Shown piece after piece: positions 1-13,859 of a stretch of DNA of 64,000 nt (positions are counted from its first letter, which is position 1; every line of letters begins with the position of its first letter). The position numbers and the translations under genes were made by a program. Source of the stretch: Raphanus sativus (lineage: Eukaryota > Streptophyta > Magnoliopsida > Brassicales > Brassicaceae); the NCBI RefSeq assembly GCF_000801105.2, contig NC_079516.1, positions 18,010,998 to 18,074,997 on the forward strand, written 5' to 3'. The notes under the pieces were generated by a model that had not been told where the DNA came from, made no database searches, and saw only the letters and a program-made list of their open reading frames with translations.

Positions 1-755
1 TTGCTTCAAAGAGAGAGTATCAACAGTCAAATGAGTTTCAAGAGGAGCATTCAAGGCGCGAAGTTTACAAGCTTTCCAAAGGGTGCTCAAGCTACTTGTC
101 ATGATTACAAAGGTCAACAAATTCAGTACTTAGCATGAGCTCTTTACAAGGTTGAAATCCCCCTAATGCATGAATGCAACCTATATGCTTCTAGACTCAA
201 TCCTAAAAATGCAAATGATGCAACTAAATGATTCTTTTTGTGTTTTTCAAATTTTTTTATTTTTTTTGGATTTTTCTATGCAAATAAGAATGTAATATGC
301 AATGCATGAGACTCAAAATCAAGTAAACAAAACAGAAAACAATATGAGATAGTAGACTCTCTCCCAAACTTACTTCACACAGTCCCTTGTGTGAGAGTAA
401 GCTCAAAGAAGAGATCTAAATGAAAGAAATAAACATGATAACTAAATATTTACAAGGGTGGAATGGCACTTACTTGGAGTTATTAGCTGATTTGGGTGGT
501 AAAGGATCCTTGGCCTCGGATTTGTGCCACTGGGAGAGATTGACTGAAGTGGAGAAGTGAGAGTTCCTGTCTAGAGTCACAATGCTTGGCCGCCTTTCTT
601 TTCTTGTCTAGCCTTAGACCCAACCTGAAAAACCTCAACTATCCTTATTAAAAAAAAACTTCAAAAGAAAGAAAAATAATATATACAATGGATAAACATG
701 GGACTTCCTCCCAAGTGAGCTTGTTTTAAGTCTCTAGCTTGACTTTGTGTGCTTG

Positions 756-1708
756 CTAATCATAAGTATCAAAAGGCTGAGCCAATGCACCTTTGATCCT
801 TCTCCTGCAAACACAAGAAACAAAATGTGCAAAGGAGCACACTACTGCCCATAGATAATAGACAGATTTTTCCTCAGAGAGCTTCACTAAAGATGTATCA
901 TGAATCATGAGATGGTATTTGAGGTTCAAATGGTTATGATGAGAATCAAATGCATTTGGTGGAAACACAAAGTCAACTACAGGTTCAAACGAAGTTTTAA
1001 CAAAGTAGTCAACTCTATCTCCATCAATCAAATAATACACAATTTTCACATTCTCATAATTGTTTTTGATATGGGGGTTTTCTATCTCAAGCAAGAACTT
1101 ATCCACATCAAGTTCATTCCCTAAATCAAAAAGTTCAAGAAGATGTCTAGATTCATTAAGCATCAAAAACTCAGATTCAAGATCAGTTGAAGCACAAAGA
1201 TAGTTCTTATCAAAACAAACTTCAATATGATCTCTAGCAAGCTTTTCTACTCTAAGCTCATCTAGTTTCCTAGTTTCACATATCAGATCAAGACATTCAT
1301 TTATGAGCACAAAGGATCAAGATCAGGGGCATTATTCTCATCACAAGGCAAGCATATTTCCTCAAGTTGAAGTTTTAAAGTGGAAATTTTTATACGTTCC
1401 CGCTGGAGTGGTGGAGCCCAACACATTACCTCTTTAAGGTCATAAGCAATATTAAACTCATAATGTGTAACTTCCCTTCCTTCAAGCTCTGCTCGATCTC
1501 TAATAAGCTCCAGCCGGATCCTTCGTGCTAGGGATGTCTTTGCTGACCCCGGGTACTTCTTCTGAAGCTCATTTAACGTCACAAGCTGTGCTGGTGTGAG
1601 TATACTTGCATCAAAGGGTGGCTCCACATACACATATGGCTCATCTTCGATGTGATCTTCAAATGTGTCTTCTTCTTCTTGTGGCTTTTCAAAGTAGCTT
1701 GAAGCCAT
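756..1708 (-). pseudogene. Frameshifted copy of the family's orphan gag-position ORF
   Basis: Reading leftwards from the ATG at 1706-1708 (MASSYFEKPQEEEDTF...), the frame runs to about 1301. There, one missing base relative to the intact copy at 46541-47467 throws it into a stop; the rest continues in another frame to 756. The N-terminus is acidic, followed by a conserved stretch around LTPAQLV and SAKTSLARRIRLEL. No known domain is recognised. Its position right after the 5' LTR and primer site is where gag normally sits, but there is no zinc knuckle. Function unknown. Confidence 0.7.
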
Positions 1709-1826
1709 CTCTGCCAAGAACAAAAGCTAGAAAAAAAAAGTTAATAACTATACAAAAACAAAACAAAGAAAGAAAATAAAACTTAGTCTCAAGAAAGATT
1801 GAAATCCTAATGACAAATCTACTAGT

Positions 1827-1844
1827 TCCCCGGCAACGGCGCCA
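1827..1844 (-). other. Primer binding site (tRNA-Asp)
   Basis: On the minus strand the sequence is TGGCGCCGTTGCCGGGGA, complementary to the 3' end (with CCA) of plant tRNA-Asp. It lies three bases inside the LTR and sets the element's orientation as minus. Confidence 0.85.
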
Positions 1845-1847
1845 ATT

Positions 1848-3504
1848 TGATGGTGGAAGTTTTCAAGGCTCCCAAGTCAAATGATAGTATAGAAAGGTTG
1901 TCGAACCACAGAGAACTAGAGACTTATGCACCAAGAATACACAAGCTTTCCTAATCTAAGCAAACAAGAAGATGGAGGATGATTTGTGACAAGCTAAGAT
2001 CCTAGAAATAAAAACAAGGTGATCTCAAATTCAATCAAGAAACAAATACAAGAACTCAATCAAAAGCTAAGGATGGATCCATGGGTAAGGATAATTGATA
2101 TAAGCTGATCATGTTTCGAACTAAGGAATGCAAATGATCAATCAAACTATCAACCTTAAGCCTAAACACAATTCTAAGCAAGCTCTATGTCTAGATAAAT
2201 GCTCATTTGCTAACACATCTCAAACATCAAATGTCTTTGGTTGAATAATATGAAAGCAATCATTACTAACAAGTCTATTAGCTATCTTAGCACCTTTAAC
2301 AACAAATGTCTTTGGCAAAGTGTACTAAAAGCCTAGGAGAGTTGTCTCAGGCATTTCATCAAACACTTTTTGGGTGGGAAATGCCTAAAGATCAACTTTT
2401 GAGTGGCCAACTCAGAAGATGCATTATGAATACTCTACTAGCAAGGATTAAGAAGGATCTACACTAAAACATCCTAGAATAATCTAATCACCATAATCTA
2501 CCTTAACCCATGAATCCAAAAAATGTCTACTCTATAATCTCCATGAGAAACCTTAAATCTACATGAGATTCAAGGGAAATCATGTTAATGAGCAAGAGAA
2601 ACACAAATATATGATGAAGTACTTCTTAGATTGATAAAAAGATTCAGTCTTTTACAATGGAAGCAAAGTTTAGAGAGAAAAATGAGATAAAATAGGTTTT
2701 TGGAGGCTAAAACTATATAAAGGAGTTCCCAAACTCGAGCTGGTTTGATAAAAGTAAACTGGGTCAAACCGGATTAAACCGGTTAACTATTCATAACCGT
2801 GTCTCTTCTTCTCCACATCGAGCTACGGACCTCGCTGCACTAAGTCGCTCCCACGCTCATGGATTTGTCGAGCGGGTGTCCAGTGTCGCTGTCATCAAGC
2901 CGCTCCAGCTCACGTCGACATCACCAGCTCGCTGTGTGTTGCCCGCTCCCAACCAACACGGATTTGAGCTCCGGTTCCATCCTCTTCTTCGTGGCCGTCG
3001 ACAACCGTGGCTCCTCTGTCGTGCTCTCTGCTTCATCTTCGTCCCCGTGCTGTGCTCCTCCGCCGCAGCTAAGATCCTCCGTCGCATCCCTGGGATCCAT
3101 TTATCGTTGTCACGTCAAGCCTTAGCCGTCATCCTCCACCACCTGATTCTCATCCAGGCCGTCCCTCAGCTCTCTGTAGTGCTCTCAACCATCGCTCTCG
3201 TCGGAATCGGTTGAAGCCTGGCCGTCGCGGATCAAAGAGGAGCTCCATCGAAGCTCAACAATGGTGACTTTTAGGCTATTTGCACATTGGGTCCCTGATC
3301 TTTTGACAATTTATGGATCGACCCCAAAACTTCCATTTTGTGCAGCTTAGTCCATGATTTCGACCCAAAACTTCTGATTGTGCATTCCAGACCCTGTTTA
3401 TGCAATTATGTATGCAAATGCAATATAAAGACCTAAATGCAACCTAGAATGATTATAATAAGCTAAAATGTGAATCTAGAACTCATTAAAATCATGAGAT
3501 ATCA
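1848..3504 (-). repeat. LTR (5' LTR in element orientation)
   Basis: This long terminal repeat is bounded by TGAT... and ...ATATCA as read on the plus strand. The whole stretch resembles the two LTRs at 43025-44688 and 47606-49269, including the GC-rich region around 2800-3250. It contains short fortuitous frames but no supported gene. Confidence 0.8.
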
Positions 3505-5305
3505 TTGCTCTGAATGGTGAGTTATCAGGTTTCTTCCCTAAAAAAAGGTCTCAGACAAGGAGATCCAATTTCCTCCTCTCTGTTTGTTATGACGATGGAT
3601 ATCCAGTCCAAAAAATTAGACGTTGCTGTCAGTGAAGGAAAATTGAGAGCTCATCCAAATTGCTTGGACCCCTTGGTAACCCATCTAAGCTTTGCCGACG
3701 ATTTGCTTATTCCGATGGAACCTCCAACTCTCTCTGGGGTATTCTGGAAGTACTCAGAGATTTCCAAAAGACAGGTCTGGCTCTAAACCTCCGCAAAACC
3801 TGTGTATTTGTCAATGGGGACGATTCTGCGACCTTTACTCAACTGGCAACTGAGTTTGGGATTACTCAGGGATCTCTGCCTGTAAAATATTGGGTCTGTC
3901 GTTGCTACCTCACAAAGCTCAGAGAACAGATTATCAACCTCTTCTAGATAAAATCCGGGCTAGAATTACTTCTTGGCAAGCTAGACACCTTTCTTTTGCT
4001 GGGAGACTGCAATTAATTCAGTCAATACTCTATAGCATTATCAGTTTTTGGGCATCAGTATTCCCCTTATCCAAGGGGTGTATAGATGTGCTAGAAAGAA
4101 TGTTGAACGCATTCCTCTGGTCTGGTGCACTGGACTCGGCTCGTGGAGCAAAAGTGGCATGGAAATCAGTTTGCACGCCAAAGGAAAGTGGAGGATTGGG
4201 TCTTCGTCGAATATCTTCTCTAAATTCTGTTTATGGAATTAAGCTTCTGTGGAACATCTTTGCTGGCTCTGGCTCTTTATGGGTTGCTTGGGTGTATCGC
4301 TATTATTTTCCAGATAATTTGTTCTGGACCGCAGATTTCTCTACCGTTGGGAATTGGATATGGAGATGGATTATGGCTCTTCGGGAATGGGCACACCCAC
4401 TTATTCTAAGTCAGGTTGTTTCTGGTAGAAGCATTTCCTTTTGGCATGATACATGGGCTATTAATGCACCAATCTTTCAGACGGTAGGACTTATGGACCT
4501 ATGGTCTCGGGTATACCTATTGATGCTTCTGTCTCATCCATTGTGACAAATGGAGCATGGAACATTTCTACAAGGAGTAGACATCCAATATTGCAATTCA
4601 TCCGCTCTGCGCTCCCATCACAGGTGCCAGATGTTGACTCAACCGATGAGGATTACTTTTTGTGGAAAAACTCTTTGCTGGAACAGCCTTCAGAATTCTC
4701 TCTTTTCAAGCTCTACAGAACTCTAGACCCTGACCCTCCCACAGTATACTGGCATAAAATGGTATGGTTTAAAAAGAGAAGTCCAAGACATGTTTTCATC
4801 ACCTGGCTTGTTATGCGAGAAAAAATGGTGACTCGTGATAGGTTAATCTCCTGAAGCATGGATGTATCTCCTTTGTGTTTACTGTGTGGCGTATGTGATG
4901 AGACATCAGCTCACATTTTCTTTGAGTGTGATTACTCTTTAAACGTTTGGAATGGATTATTGATGAGATCAAGACTCCATCCACCACATTCTCTTATCTC
5001 CATTGTTGAATCCTACAGAGCGTGATTCCGTTGCTCTTGTTAGGTCGGGCTTTCCTTTCCTCAGTTTGCAGGAAACCTCAAAACCGTGATGCATCTAATC
5101 TTCTAGGCAACTATACATTTTGAAGGAAAGAAATGGTAGATTCTACTCAAGTGTATCCAGACCTTCAGTTTTAATCTTAAGGGACATATCACTTCAGATG
5201 CGCTCAAAGCTTTTCTTTCTAGACAAGGAAGTTCGATCTGTTTTGTTTCGTTTTATTATTTTGAAATTTTATCTCCATCTTTGTAAAACATTCCACGTTT
5301 TTTAG
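3505..5305 (+). pseudogene. LINE (non-LTR retrotransposon) RT / zf-RVT remnant
   Basis: Consecutive frames read as the C-terminal half of a plant L1-type ORF2. They show LRQGDPISSSLF and the RT catalytic FADD box near 3690, then the thumb region, then the zinc-knuckle zf-RVT region (CLLCG...HIFFECDYSLNVW near 4875-4950), and finally an ILKERN motif near 5120. The frame shifts at least three times (near 3660-3780, 3890-3940 and 4500-4540) and there is a TGA at 4852, so it is dead. The 5' part was separated by insertion of the LTR element ending at 3504. The 3' end is approximate. Confidence 0.85.
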
Positions 5306-5636
5306 AAACGGTATCGTTATTTAAAATAAAAAAATCTACTATACCAATGTTAACAAAAAAACTAACAAGCGAATCTAAGAAAAAAACACATTTAAAAATG
5401 CTTTTGCTTGAAAAATGGTATAGTTTTTTTTTCTTCGTTTTCAAGTACATACGTTCAGTAACTTCAGTTCATAAATATACTGATATACATCATAAATAGA
5501 TGTATCTACTACGAAGCCTGCGAACCGAAGTTTAGTGGCTATATAACCTTCTTAAAACCTCTTATTGTGGAAAAAAAACTGAATATATTTAGACACAAAC
5601 ACGATATAATTTAGTAGTTTTTCAAACTAAATATCT
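5306..5636. other. AT-rich stretch without a gene
   Basis: AT-rich sequence, possibly including the LINE 3' tail. No gene, RNA or defined repeat seen. Confidence 0.4.
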
Positions 5637-5832
5637 CCTCCGTTTCTGAATAAGTATTATTTTGATATTTTTCACACAGATTAAAAAAGTGACTGAAATA
5701 TATGTAAATTATTATTAATTATACTTTTCTAACCAATAGTATTTGAGATAAATAAAATTATTTATAAGATTAATGTAGTTTGTAATTAATTTTCAGCTGA
5801 AAATAAGTACTGTATAATACAGATTAAGTATA
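5637..5832. mobile_element. MITE-like element
   Basis: It begins CTCCTCCGTTTCTGAATAAG, the kind of terminus seen in widespread plant MITEs, and contains a stretch resembling 58678-58918. Ends and target duplication are not defined. Confidence 0.45.
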
Positions 5833-6000
5833 ATTTAATAATTGAGTCTCGAAATTTGTTATGAGTAGGTCCGAACATTTTCTAGTGACCACTCGTGGCC
5901 TATCACCAACTAATGCACCAAATAACAATTCAACAAGACAACTTGAACCATTTCTTAACATGCTTAAACTTCTATTCTCGTTACCTATTAGTATAAATAT

Positions 6001-6297
6001 TTTTTTTTAACTCTGGATAATTATGCTATTACAAACTATGAGAACGTTACAGACGATTTACAGCCGACAATTTTACCCGTCACTGACTGCATCACCTCAC
6101 CTGAACCACCCTATCGTATCCATGCCTGACGGTACTCCTTGCGCCATGCTCCAGAACCTCTTGTAAGCCTTCTCTCCCTTAATTCGCATAATTCCGTTTT
6201 CACTGGGACTCGAAACCCAGACCTCCTGGTGTAGAAGCATTAATGAACACCGTCATATTAATTATACTTTTCTAACAAAATTATTATCAACCCTTAG
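6001..6297 (-). mobile_element. tRNA-like SINE with 18-bp target site duplication
   Basis: The stretch is flanked by an exact 18-bp direct repeat, ACCTATTAGTATAAATAT, at 5983-6000 and 6298-6315. On the minus strand it carries a pol III B-box-like GGTTTCGAGTCCC near 6210 and ends in an A-rich tail of about nine A (plus-strand T run near 6001-6010). A long target duplication plus an A tail is the hallmark of LINE-machinery retrotransposition. The A box is unclear, so the tRNA ancestor is not assigned. Confidence 0.7.
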
Positions 6298-6619
6298 ACC
6301 TATTAGTATAAATATATAATCATCTAAATGAAGAAACAAATATAAAATGTAGGATGATCAATGCCATCTTTTGATTTTATATGTAAACTATGCATACACG
6401 TAAATCTATACTATTAAAAGAGAAACATTCTGAAAAAATCTACTTAAACAAGGTTGTTGGACTTATTCACTATACACTTAGTATTTAATATTTACCTTAA
6501 TCACTACAAAATATATCAATATTAGTAAATATAGTCTTTCCTAATATTACTCCTACAATTTTGGTATATAATAAATTAATATTATACTCAGTCAAATTAA
6601 TCTATCTATTTATATAAAG

Positions 6620-6995
6620 TTCACTTTAATCTCTCCTCCTTGCGCCACCTAGGATTCCAGCCTGGAAACTCGGTGCCTGTCGTCTTGACACGTGTCCGGT
6701 TTGGACTAAACGCGTCGTTTCATTTATTTGTGTCTTTGTGGGCTTCGTCTGTGTGTTGAGTGGTTGGCTGTGAAGTTGGATTTCTGGCGGGCCCGACAAA
6801 ATGAATGTTGTCACTAACCTTAATACGGCTGCGGAGAAGAAACCAAGATCGTCTTCTCCCTTCGTGCCACGGCAGTTCGATGCCGTTTGCGCTTCTTCGC
6901 ATCATCTGAAACGGTCCGAGTAAAGGCTTTGTGATAAATCTCATTGATTCGCTCCCGCACTGCGTCGTCTTCAATGGTTCTTCGATCTGAAAGGC
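6620..6995. other. GC-rich captured fragment of unknown origin
   Basis: This stretch is much richer in GC than its surroundings. A plus-strand frame from the ATG near 6801 reads MNVVTNLNTAAEKKPRSSS before a stop near 6923. It may be a captured promoter, 5' UTR or first exon; the source gene was not recognised. Confidence 0.35.
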
Positions 6996-7093
6996 AGTGA
7001 TTTTTGGTATGAATATGTGTGAGTGTTACTTTCTTCCAGATTGGTTTCTCTGTTTCTTAATGTTTTTTCCTCGTCTGTAATCAATCGTCGCAG

Positions 7094-8606
<1,513 letters not shown>

Positions 8607-8837
8607 CATAAAATTGGCTCCATGTATCCGTTAATAAATGATATATCTCTCTTCCTGGCTTTTCAATTATGTTGCTGCATTGAAGGATCTGCAACTCTGT
8701 GTGACTTTCATGATGATTCATCTATTATCTGCACCGAAGAAGAGGTATGTATATATACAGTACTCTCACATATATGTATCTCTATTGCCTTCTTTATATT
8801 TATGAATGCAAAATCTGATGTGTAAACAAAACTTCAG

Positions 8838-9069
8838 GTGCAGCTTGGTGTCTGTAATGGCTGAAGTGGACCGAATTCTTAGACCACAAGGACCATTTAT
8901 AGTAAGAGATGACATGGAAAAGACCGGAGAAATTGAGAAGATGGTGGAATCACTGAAATGGAATGTTAAGAATGACACATTCCAAATATGGAGAAGGAGT
9001 GATCTCTGTCCAAAAGTCATTGCACCGTCCTACAGAGGTCGAGACCATTACACCAGCGATAGCAAGTGA
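8838..9069 (+). pseudogene. 3' exon of a PMT-type putative methyltransferase (DUF248 family)
   Basis: After an AG acceptor at 8836-8837 the frame reads CSLVSVMAEVDRILRPQG, FIVRDDMEKTGEIEKMVES and LKWNVKND, ending in TGA at 9067-9069. This matches the C-terminal end of Golgi-type plant methyltransferases of the PMT24-26 group. Only the last exon is present, and the tail after LKWNVKND departs from the family. It follows the adenosine kinase fragment by 230 bp in the same orientation, so a chimeric transcript is conceivable. Which paralogue donated it is not resolved. Confidence 0.8.
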
Positions 9070-9106
9070 AAGAGAATTGGTTTAATATAGTTGTATGAGT
9101 AATGTT

Positions 9107-10254
9107 TCTTTTATGACCATGTTGATTGTTTGCATTGTATTAGGCCAAAATGTGTCTTTTATGCATTGACTAAAATTGTATACAACCAATAGTGTAAGTT
9201 TTTATAAGTTTTTGATTTGGTCCTAAACATCCGTGGAATATTTATACTACAGAAAACTTATATATACTGTCTATTTGAACTATATGTATATGATGAGTCC
9301 ATGTTACATCACCAAAGAACTCTCAATAGAAAAATACAACCAGAGCAAAAGGAATTATTAAATTAAAAGAAATTCTAACAAATTTAGAATATAACTTATT
9401 AGATTCAATAACAAAATTACTATAAGAAATAACTTTTAAAATAAAGTCAATGTAAATTCTTATCCCCAAAATTAATCAATAAATATTATATTAAAATTAT
9501 AATTAGTTATTTAGATAACATGGTTTTGTTTGGTGTCCAAATATAATAGCATATAAAAAATTCAAATGTATATATATATATATCTAAATATTAACAATTG
9601 ATATTAGGTTTTCATGCTACCTACCTTAAAATGTTTTATAGTATAATAACAAAAATATCTTACAAAAAAGTATATATAAAAAAAATATTGTATATACCTT
9701 ACAAAAACAATTTATAAAATAATTAGTGAAAGATGGTATAAAAATAGTGAGATTAATATCACATATAATTGAAAATAAATTAAACATTTTTTTAAAAATA
9801 CATCAAAATGGTTTTAAGGGTAAAATAAGTATTGTGAACAAAAAATGTAGGGTCAGTTTATTTAATCAAATTTGATTTTTTTACAAAATAGTAAAATATA
9901 AATCACAACCATAATTTAATATAAAATGAAACTAAAATATATATATACTTGCATAGTCCAACATCAAACATAATGTAAAATAACCTGATAACAAAATAAG
10001 TAATAAAAACGAAATTATATAACTTATACTAAAACAAACAGATATATATATAGATATGTTTTCATTGATAATCTTAACAATTGTATTAGAAAATTTAGTT
10101 ACCTAACGAAACTAGCTTTGTGTCTTTTACAAAAATGAGTTTAAGAAATGATAAATTTAAAAATAAATTACGAAAATAACATTTTATACTTTAATTATAA
10201 TAAAATAATTTAAAGTAAAATCAAATGTTAAGAAAAATATAAAAGAGTAACTTT
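9107..10254. other. AT-rich Helitron interior
   Basis: Low-complexity AT-rich sequence between the captured fragments and the terminal hairpin. No gene seen. Confidence 0.5.
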
Positions 10255-10281
10255 CCGCGCGTAGCGCGGGCTTACCCTAGT

Positions 10282-11170
10282 TATATATAAATTTGTCTCT
10301 GTTATTTAATTAAACATCATATATCATTTTACATATAGATTTCTGCGCACATGCTCCATTGTCGTAAATTCATAACTGGGTCTAATCAAATTATAAATGG
10401 GTATACGTGAATTCCATTTTTTCATACTTACATGATCCAACGATGTATCTATTAATCCACACATTGCAAATATTATCGAACTAACATATATTCTTCTAAG
10501 TATCAACCAAACCGATGCTAGCCATCAAAACCAAATTACACAATACAAATTTTATGAGAAAATATCTATATTTTTCAGTTTGAAAATCTCTCATGCACAT
10601 CTCAAATGTAACCAATTACAAAAACTACCACAACAGCGTATACCATTCTAAGTTTGTACCAAACCATTATAACCATCCAAAATGATTTAATATGACGGTG
10701 TAACCTTTTTTAAAATAAATTTTAATATTATTTTGAAAATTAATTATTCACTAACATTTCCTAGACTTAAATTTGACACAAAATATGACATACTAAAAAA
10801 TGATAGGTAGTATCGATTCTGATTCCTATTAAACAGGAAAAAAATCAACCAAAATTTTCAAAATTACATTTAAATAACAATATTCCATATTTATAGTAGA
10901 TAATTAAAATCAAGCCACAATTTTATGGAAAGAAAACAATATTCTCCCATCTATATTTATTAGAATTATTTATTAAAATCTATACTACTAACAAAAACTT
11001 ATTTTAAAAACTATTGTAAAAAATTGTACGATCCATCTATAATTATTTTTGGTCATATCACTAATTAATTTAACTATATAAGATTTTAAATAATTTTAAT
11101 TGAATCAAATTATTACTCCTCATTTCATGTAATATACTTCTTCTCTAAATATTTAAATTTAACTTTAAAG
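10282..11170. other. AT-rich intergenic stretch
   Basis: No convincing coding frame, RNA gene or defined repeat seen. Confidence 0.4.
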
Positions 11171-11174
11171 AGTA

Positions 11175-11206
11175 CTAGATTCTAACCCGCCCTTTAAAGG
11201 GCGGGT
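11175..11206 (-). mobile_element. 3' terminus of a second Helitron, minus orientation
   Basis: On the minus strand a perfect hairpin (CCCGCCCTTTAAAGGGCGGG) is followed by TTAGAATCTAG and then T, matching Helitron 3' ends. The element would extend to higher coordinates. No matching 5' TC terminus was found, so its length is unknown. The stretch to 13.3 kb is AT-rich, with scattered CCCGC/GCGGG words at 11340-11740 and no gene. Confidence 0.6.
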
Positions 11207-11209
11207 ATA

Positions 11210-13340
11210 TTTTTCTGTTTTAATTTAGTTCTCATATTCTTTGTTTAATTTGTGATTATATTTGTATTTTTCTTTATAATCATATTTGTGTATAAATCTT
11301 AATCAAAATATACTTTATTAAATAATAGCTATTTAAAAATTGATCCGGTATACGTTCGGTTATGGCTGGGTTGCTGGTCGAACCCGCCAATCCGCGGATT
11401 TCAATTTTGTTTTGGTCAAAAAATATGATCCGCACAATCCGCAAACAAATAATTTGTACCGGCACCTATCCCATTTAATTTTGCTGTTATCCACGGGTTA
11501 TAAAAAATTTAAAAATAATTATTTCAATTAATTATTATAAAACATATAAAATATATATATCTATAATTAAAAATATATTTTAAAATTTTAAAAATTGTTT
11601 TTAATTACCATGTTTTTTAAAAAGTGTTTACTTTTCTTTTTATTTTAATTTTTTAAATATTTTTCGGGTAGGCGGGTACCCGCAATCCAAAATCTACCAA
11701 CCCGCATCCACCCCGAAAAAATAACCTACATCCGCAAATCGATTTTTTCAAACAATTGAACCAAATTTATTATTCACCCTTAAAAAGACGAATATATTTT
11801 TATTTTATATTTTTTAAGAATATAATTTTTATAAAATTCAGGCTGTAATCAATTATATCCCTGAATATTTTTTTTTCTTCAGGATATATTTAATTTTTCT
11901 CTCACATCTTTGAACCTATAAATATAGTTGCAAAAAATATACAAAATTCGAAATTGAGATTAGTATGATAAGAAGTTCGGTATAGATAGGTCTTTAAAAT
12001 ATGAATTTAAGTTCCATGATAAAAAATTCGATAGACAAAAAATATGACATTCCTAAAAAATAGGAAGTTATCATTATAGAACTTCTTTGTTGTTGTAGTT
12101 ATATCTCGGCATATAAACTGTTATATATAGGTTGTTGCAATTATATTTATAGGTTCCATGTATTTTTTAAATTGAATTCAACTATTATCAGTTGATCATA
12201 CTGCTAATTAAATTAATAGAACATATGTTTTACTTTTGGTTTATTTTGGATTTGAAGTTTTATTTTTATTATTCACATTATCCATATAAATATTTATGAA
12301 CTTTTAATTCTTTATTAACAGTTTAGCAAAATCAAATACACCAATGTTATGTATATACGTATATGTACATATGTGTTTGGTTTTGTCAACATACGTATAA
12401 CATTTTAGTTCAGTGGATGGAATATATTAATCTATATTTTTTGTCATATTCGTATCCCTTTAAAATAGAATTTTTAGTAGTTATCGAATGTGAAGCAGTT
12501 ATGTTCTAGATGCAGACTTTTTTTTCAAATATGGTTTACTATTATAGAATTAATGCAATTTATTTACATTTAAATTATATAGTATTTGTAACAAAAAAAA
12601 TATTAGAATATTTATTACGAAAGGTGGAGTATTTATTATGTTTTTCAAACACTTTTTTACCTGCTTTTCGATGTCTTCAAGTTCAAACATGTGATCTAAT
12701 TCTAGAAAAATATCTTGTTATCAATCAAAATACGTGGATGTTCCTTTGTAACAATGTGGTCCTTAGGCGGTTGGGGGTTGGTGGGGTGGGGAGGGAAGAA
12801 ACCATCTACGTCACATTTTTTTTTTTTGGATTATAGATTTAACTATGCGTTGTGAAGAGAATATAACCATGTTCGATACGTTATGTTATAAGCATCATGC
12901 AAACAAATCAGCATAAGTTAAATTATAGCCTATTTTGATTCAAAATATATTTGGCTTTTATCCACATCAATAGGTTTCTCACATAGTTTATTATCTATAA
13001 AATAAATAAAAACAACTAAACATTAAAAAAAACAAAAAAAAAGTTGAAAATCTCTTTATAAAAAATAATATTAAAAAAGATCTGACAAATCCCACTACAC
13101 TTATCATTCAATAAATGATTTAATATAATTTTATCATTCAATACATATTTAATAATAAAAAATAAAAAATAAACATAATAGTTTTCTGAGAAACTTATAT
13201 CCTTCTACCATTGATTTAATGATGCTTTATCTATATTAATATAAATTATTATTTTGGAATAATTTTCTTTTGCTAAACAGATGTTGCATATGTTTTAATA
13301 TTATTGGTATCATATCAGCTATCATTTACCAAGATTAATT
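11210..13340. other. AT-rich non-coding stretch
   Basis: Possibly the interior of the minus-strand Helitron followed by the upstream region of the DEFL gene at 13453. A G-rich patch lies at 12770-12795. No gene supported. Confidence 0.4.
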
Positions 13341-13349
13341 CATTAAACC

Positions 13350-13359
13350 TATATAAATA
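13350..13359 (+). promoter_or_regulatory. TATA box of the 8-Cys DEFL gene
   Basis: TATATAAATA lies about 95 bp upstream of the start codon at 13453. Confidence 0.5.
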
Positions 13360-13452
13360 CTACAGAGAAAAAAACCCCTATAAAATAAACTAGACTTGGT
13401 CTGAAAAATTATTTTTATTTTGCATTCTATCTTTCTCTAAACCTTGAAAACA

Positions 13453-13849
13453 ATGGCTAAAACTTCTGCCAGTGTTATTTTTCTGGTCATCACCCTTTTT
13501 ATTGCAGTTTGTAAGTACTTTATGTAATTTCAGTTAGATGTTGCAACAATTTCTGATTTAACTGCGCATGAGCCTAACTAAATAAAATACTTTGATGTTA
13601 TTGTTTTACATTTGTATCTTATGCTATTTTTCTATAGATATCTCTATATCCGATGCAAGAGAGATGAAGATGCAAGAGACAAAACAGGAGAGTGATCCAG
13701 AAATTAGCTCTGCTTTCAAAGCTGATATTAACCAGTTTGTAAGATGCCGGACAGATTCTGATTGCCGCAAAAAATGTTTTCGGTCTTGCCTATTAACAAA
13801 ATGTTCAATTAGGCACACATGTGAGTGTAGTTTATGTGCATACATGTGA
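13453..13849 (+). CDS. Defensin-like (DEFL) secreted 8-Cys peptide, two exons
   Basis: Exon 1 (13453-13510) encodes MAKTSASVIFLVITLFIAV plus one base and ends at a GTAAGT donor. Exon 2 (13638-13849) follows a TATAG acceptor and restores the frame (phase 1), giving about 89 residues. Exon 1 is a clear signal peptide. A polar linker leads to a Cys-rich end with eight cysteines spaced C-x5-C-x3-C-x3-C-x4-C-x5-C-x-C-x2-C. The C-x3-C and C-x-C pairs suggest a disulphide-stabilised secreted peptide of the plant DEFL superfamily. It is the only DEFL gene here on the plus strand, and its Cys pattern differs from the rest. Such peptides act in defence or cell signalling, but its own role is unknown. 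Confidence 0.75.
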
Positions 13850-13859
13850 GTACAATTTA

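Larger units (their letters stand above)
1..3504 (-). mobile_element. Non-autonomous LTR retrotransposon, truncated by window edge
   Basis: The element lies on the minus strand. Its LTR ends at 3504 in GAGATATCA, beside which the interrupted LINE resumes. An 18-bp primer binding site complementary to the tRNA-Asp 3' end lies at 1827-1844, just inside the LTR. The internal part (1-1847) is similar throughout to the internal part of the complete element at 43025-49269, so both belong to one family. Only one non-enzymatic reading frame is recognisable (756-1708, frameshifted); no protease, RT or integrase is visible. The other LTR and the second target duplication lie outside the window. It is older and more decayed than its relative. 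Confidence 0.85.

Noticed and set aside
900..1124. Plus-strand open frame
   Set aside because: It is antisense to the element's orphan ORF on the minus strand and has no motif of its own.
2857..3214. Overlapping open frames on both strands in a GC-rich block
   Set aside because: They lie inside an LTR, whose relatives at 43970-44560 and 48551-49150 do not keep the same frames as coding sequence.
13453..13849. Self-incompatibility SCR/SP11 gene
   Set aside because: The eight cysteines and secreted layout are similar, but no S-receptor kinase or SLG gene is in the window and the spacing does not clearly match. Kept as a generic DEFL gene.
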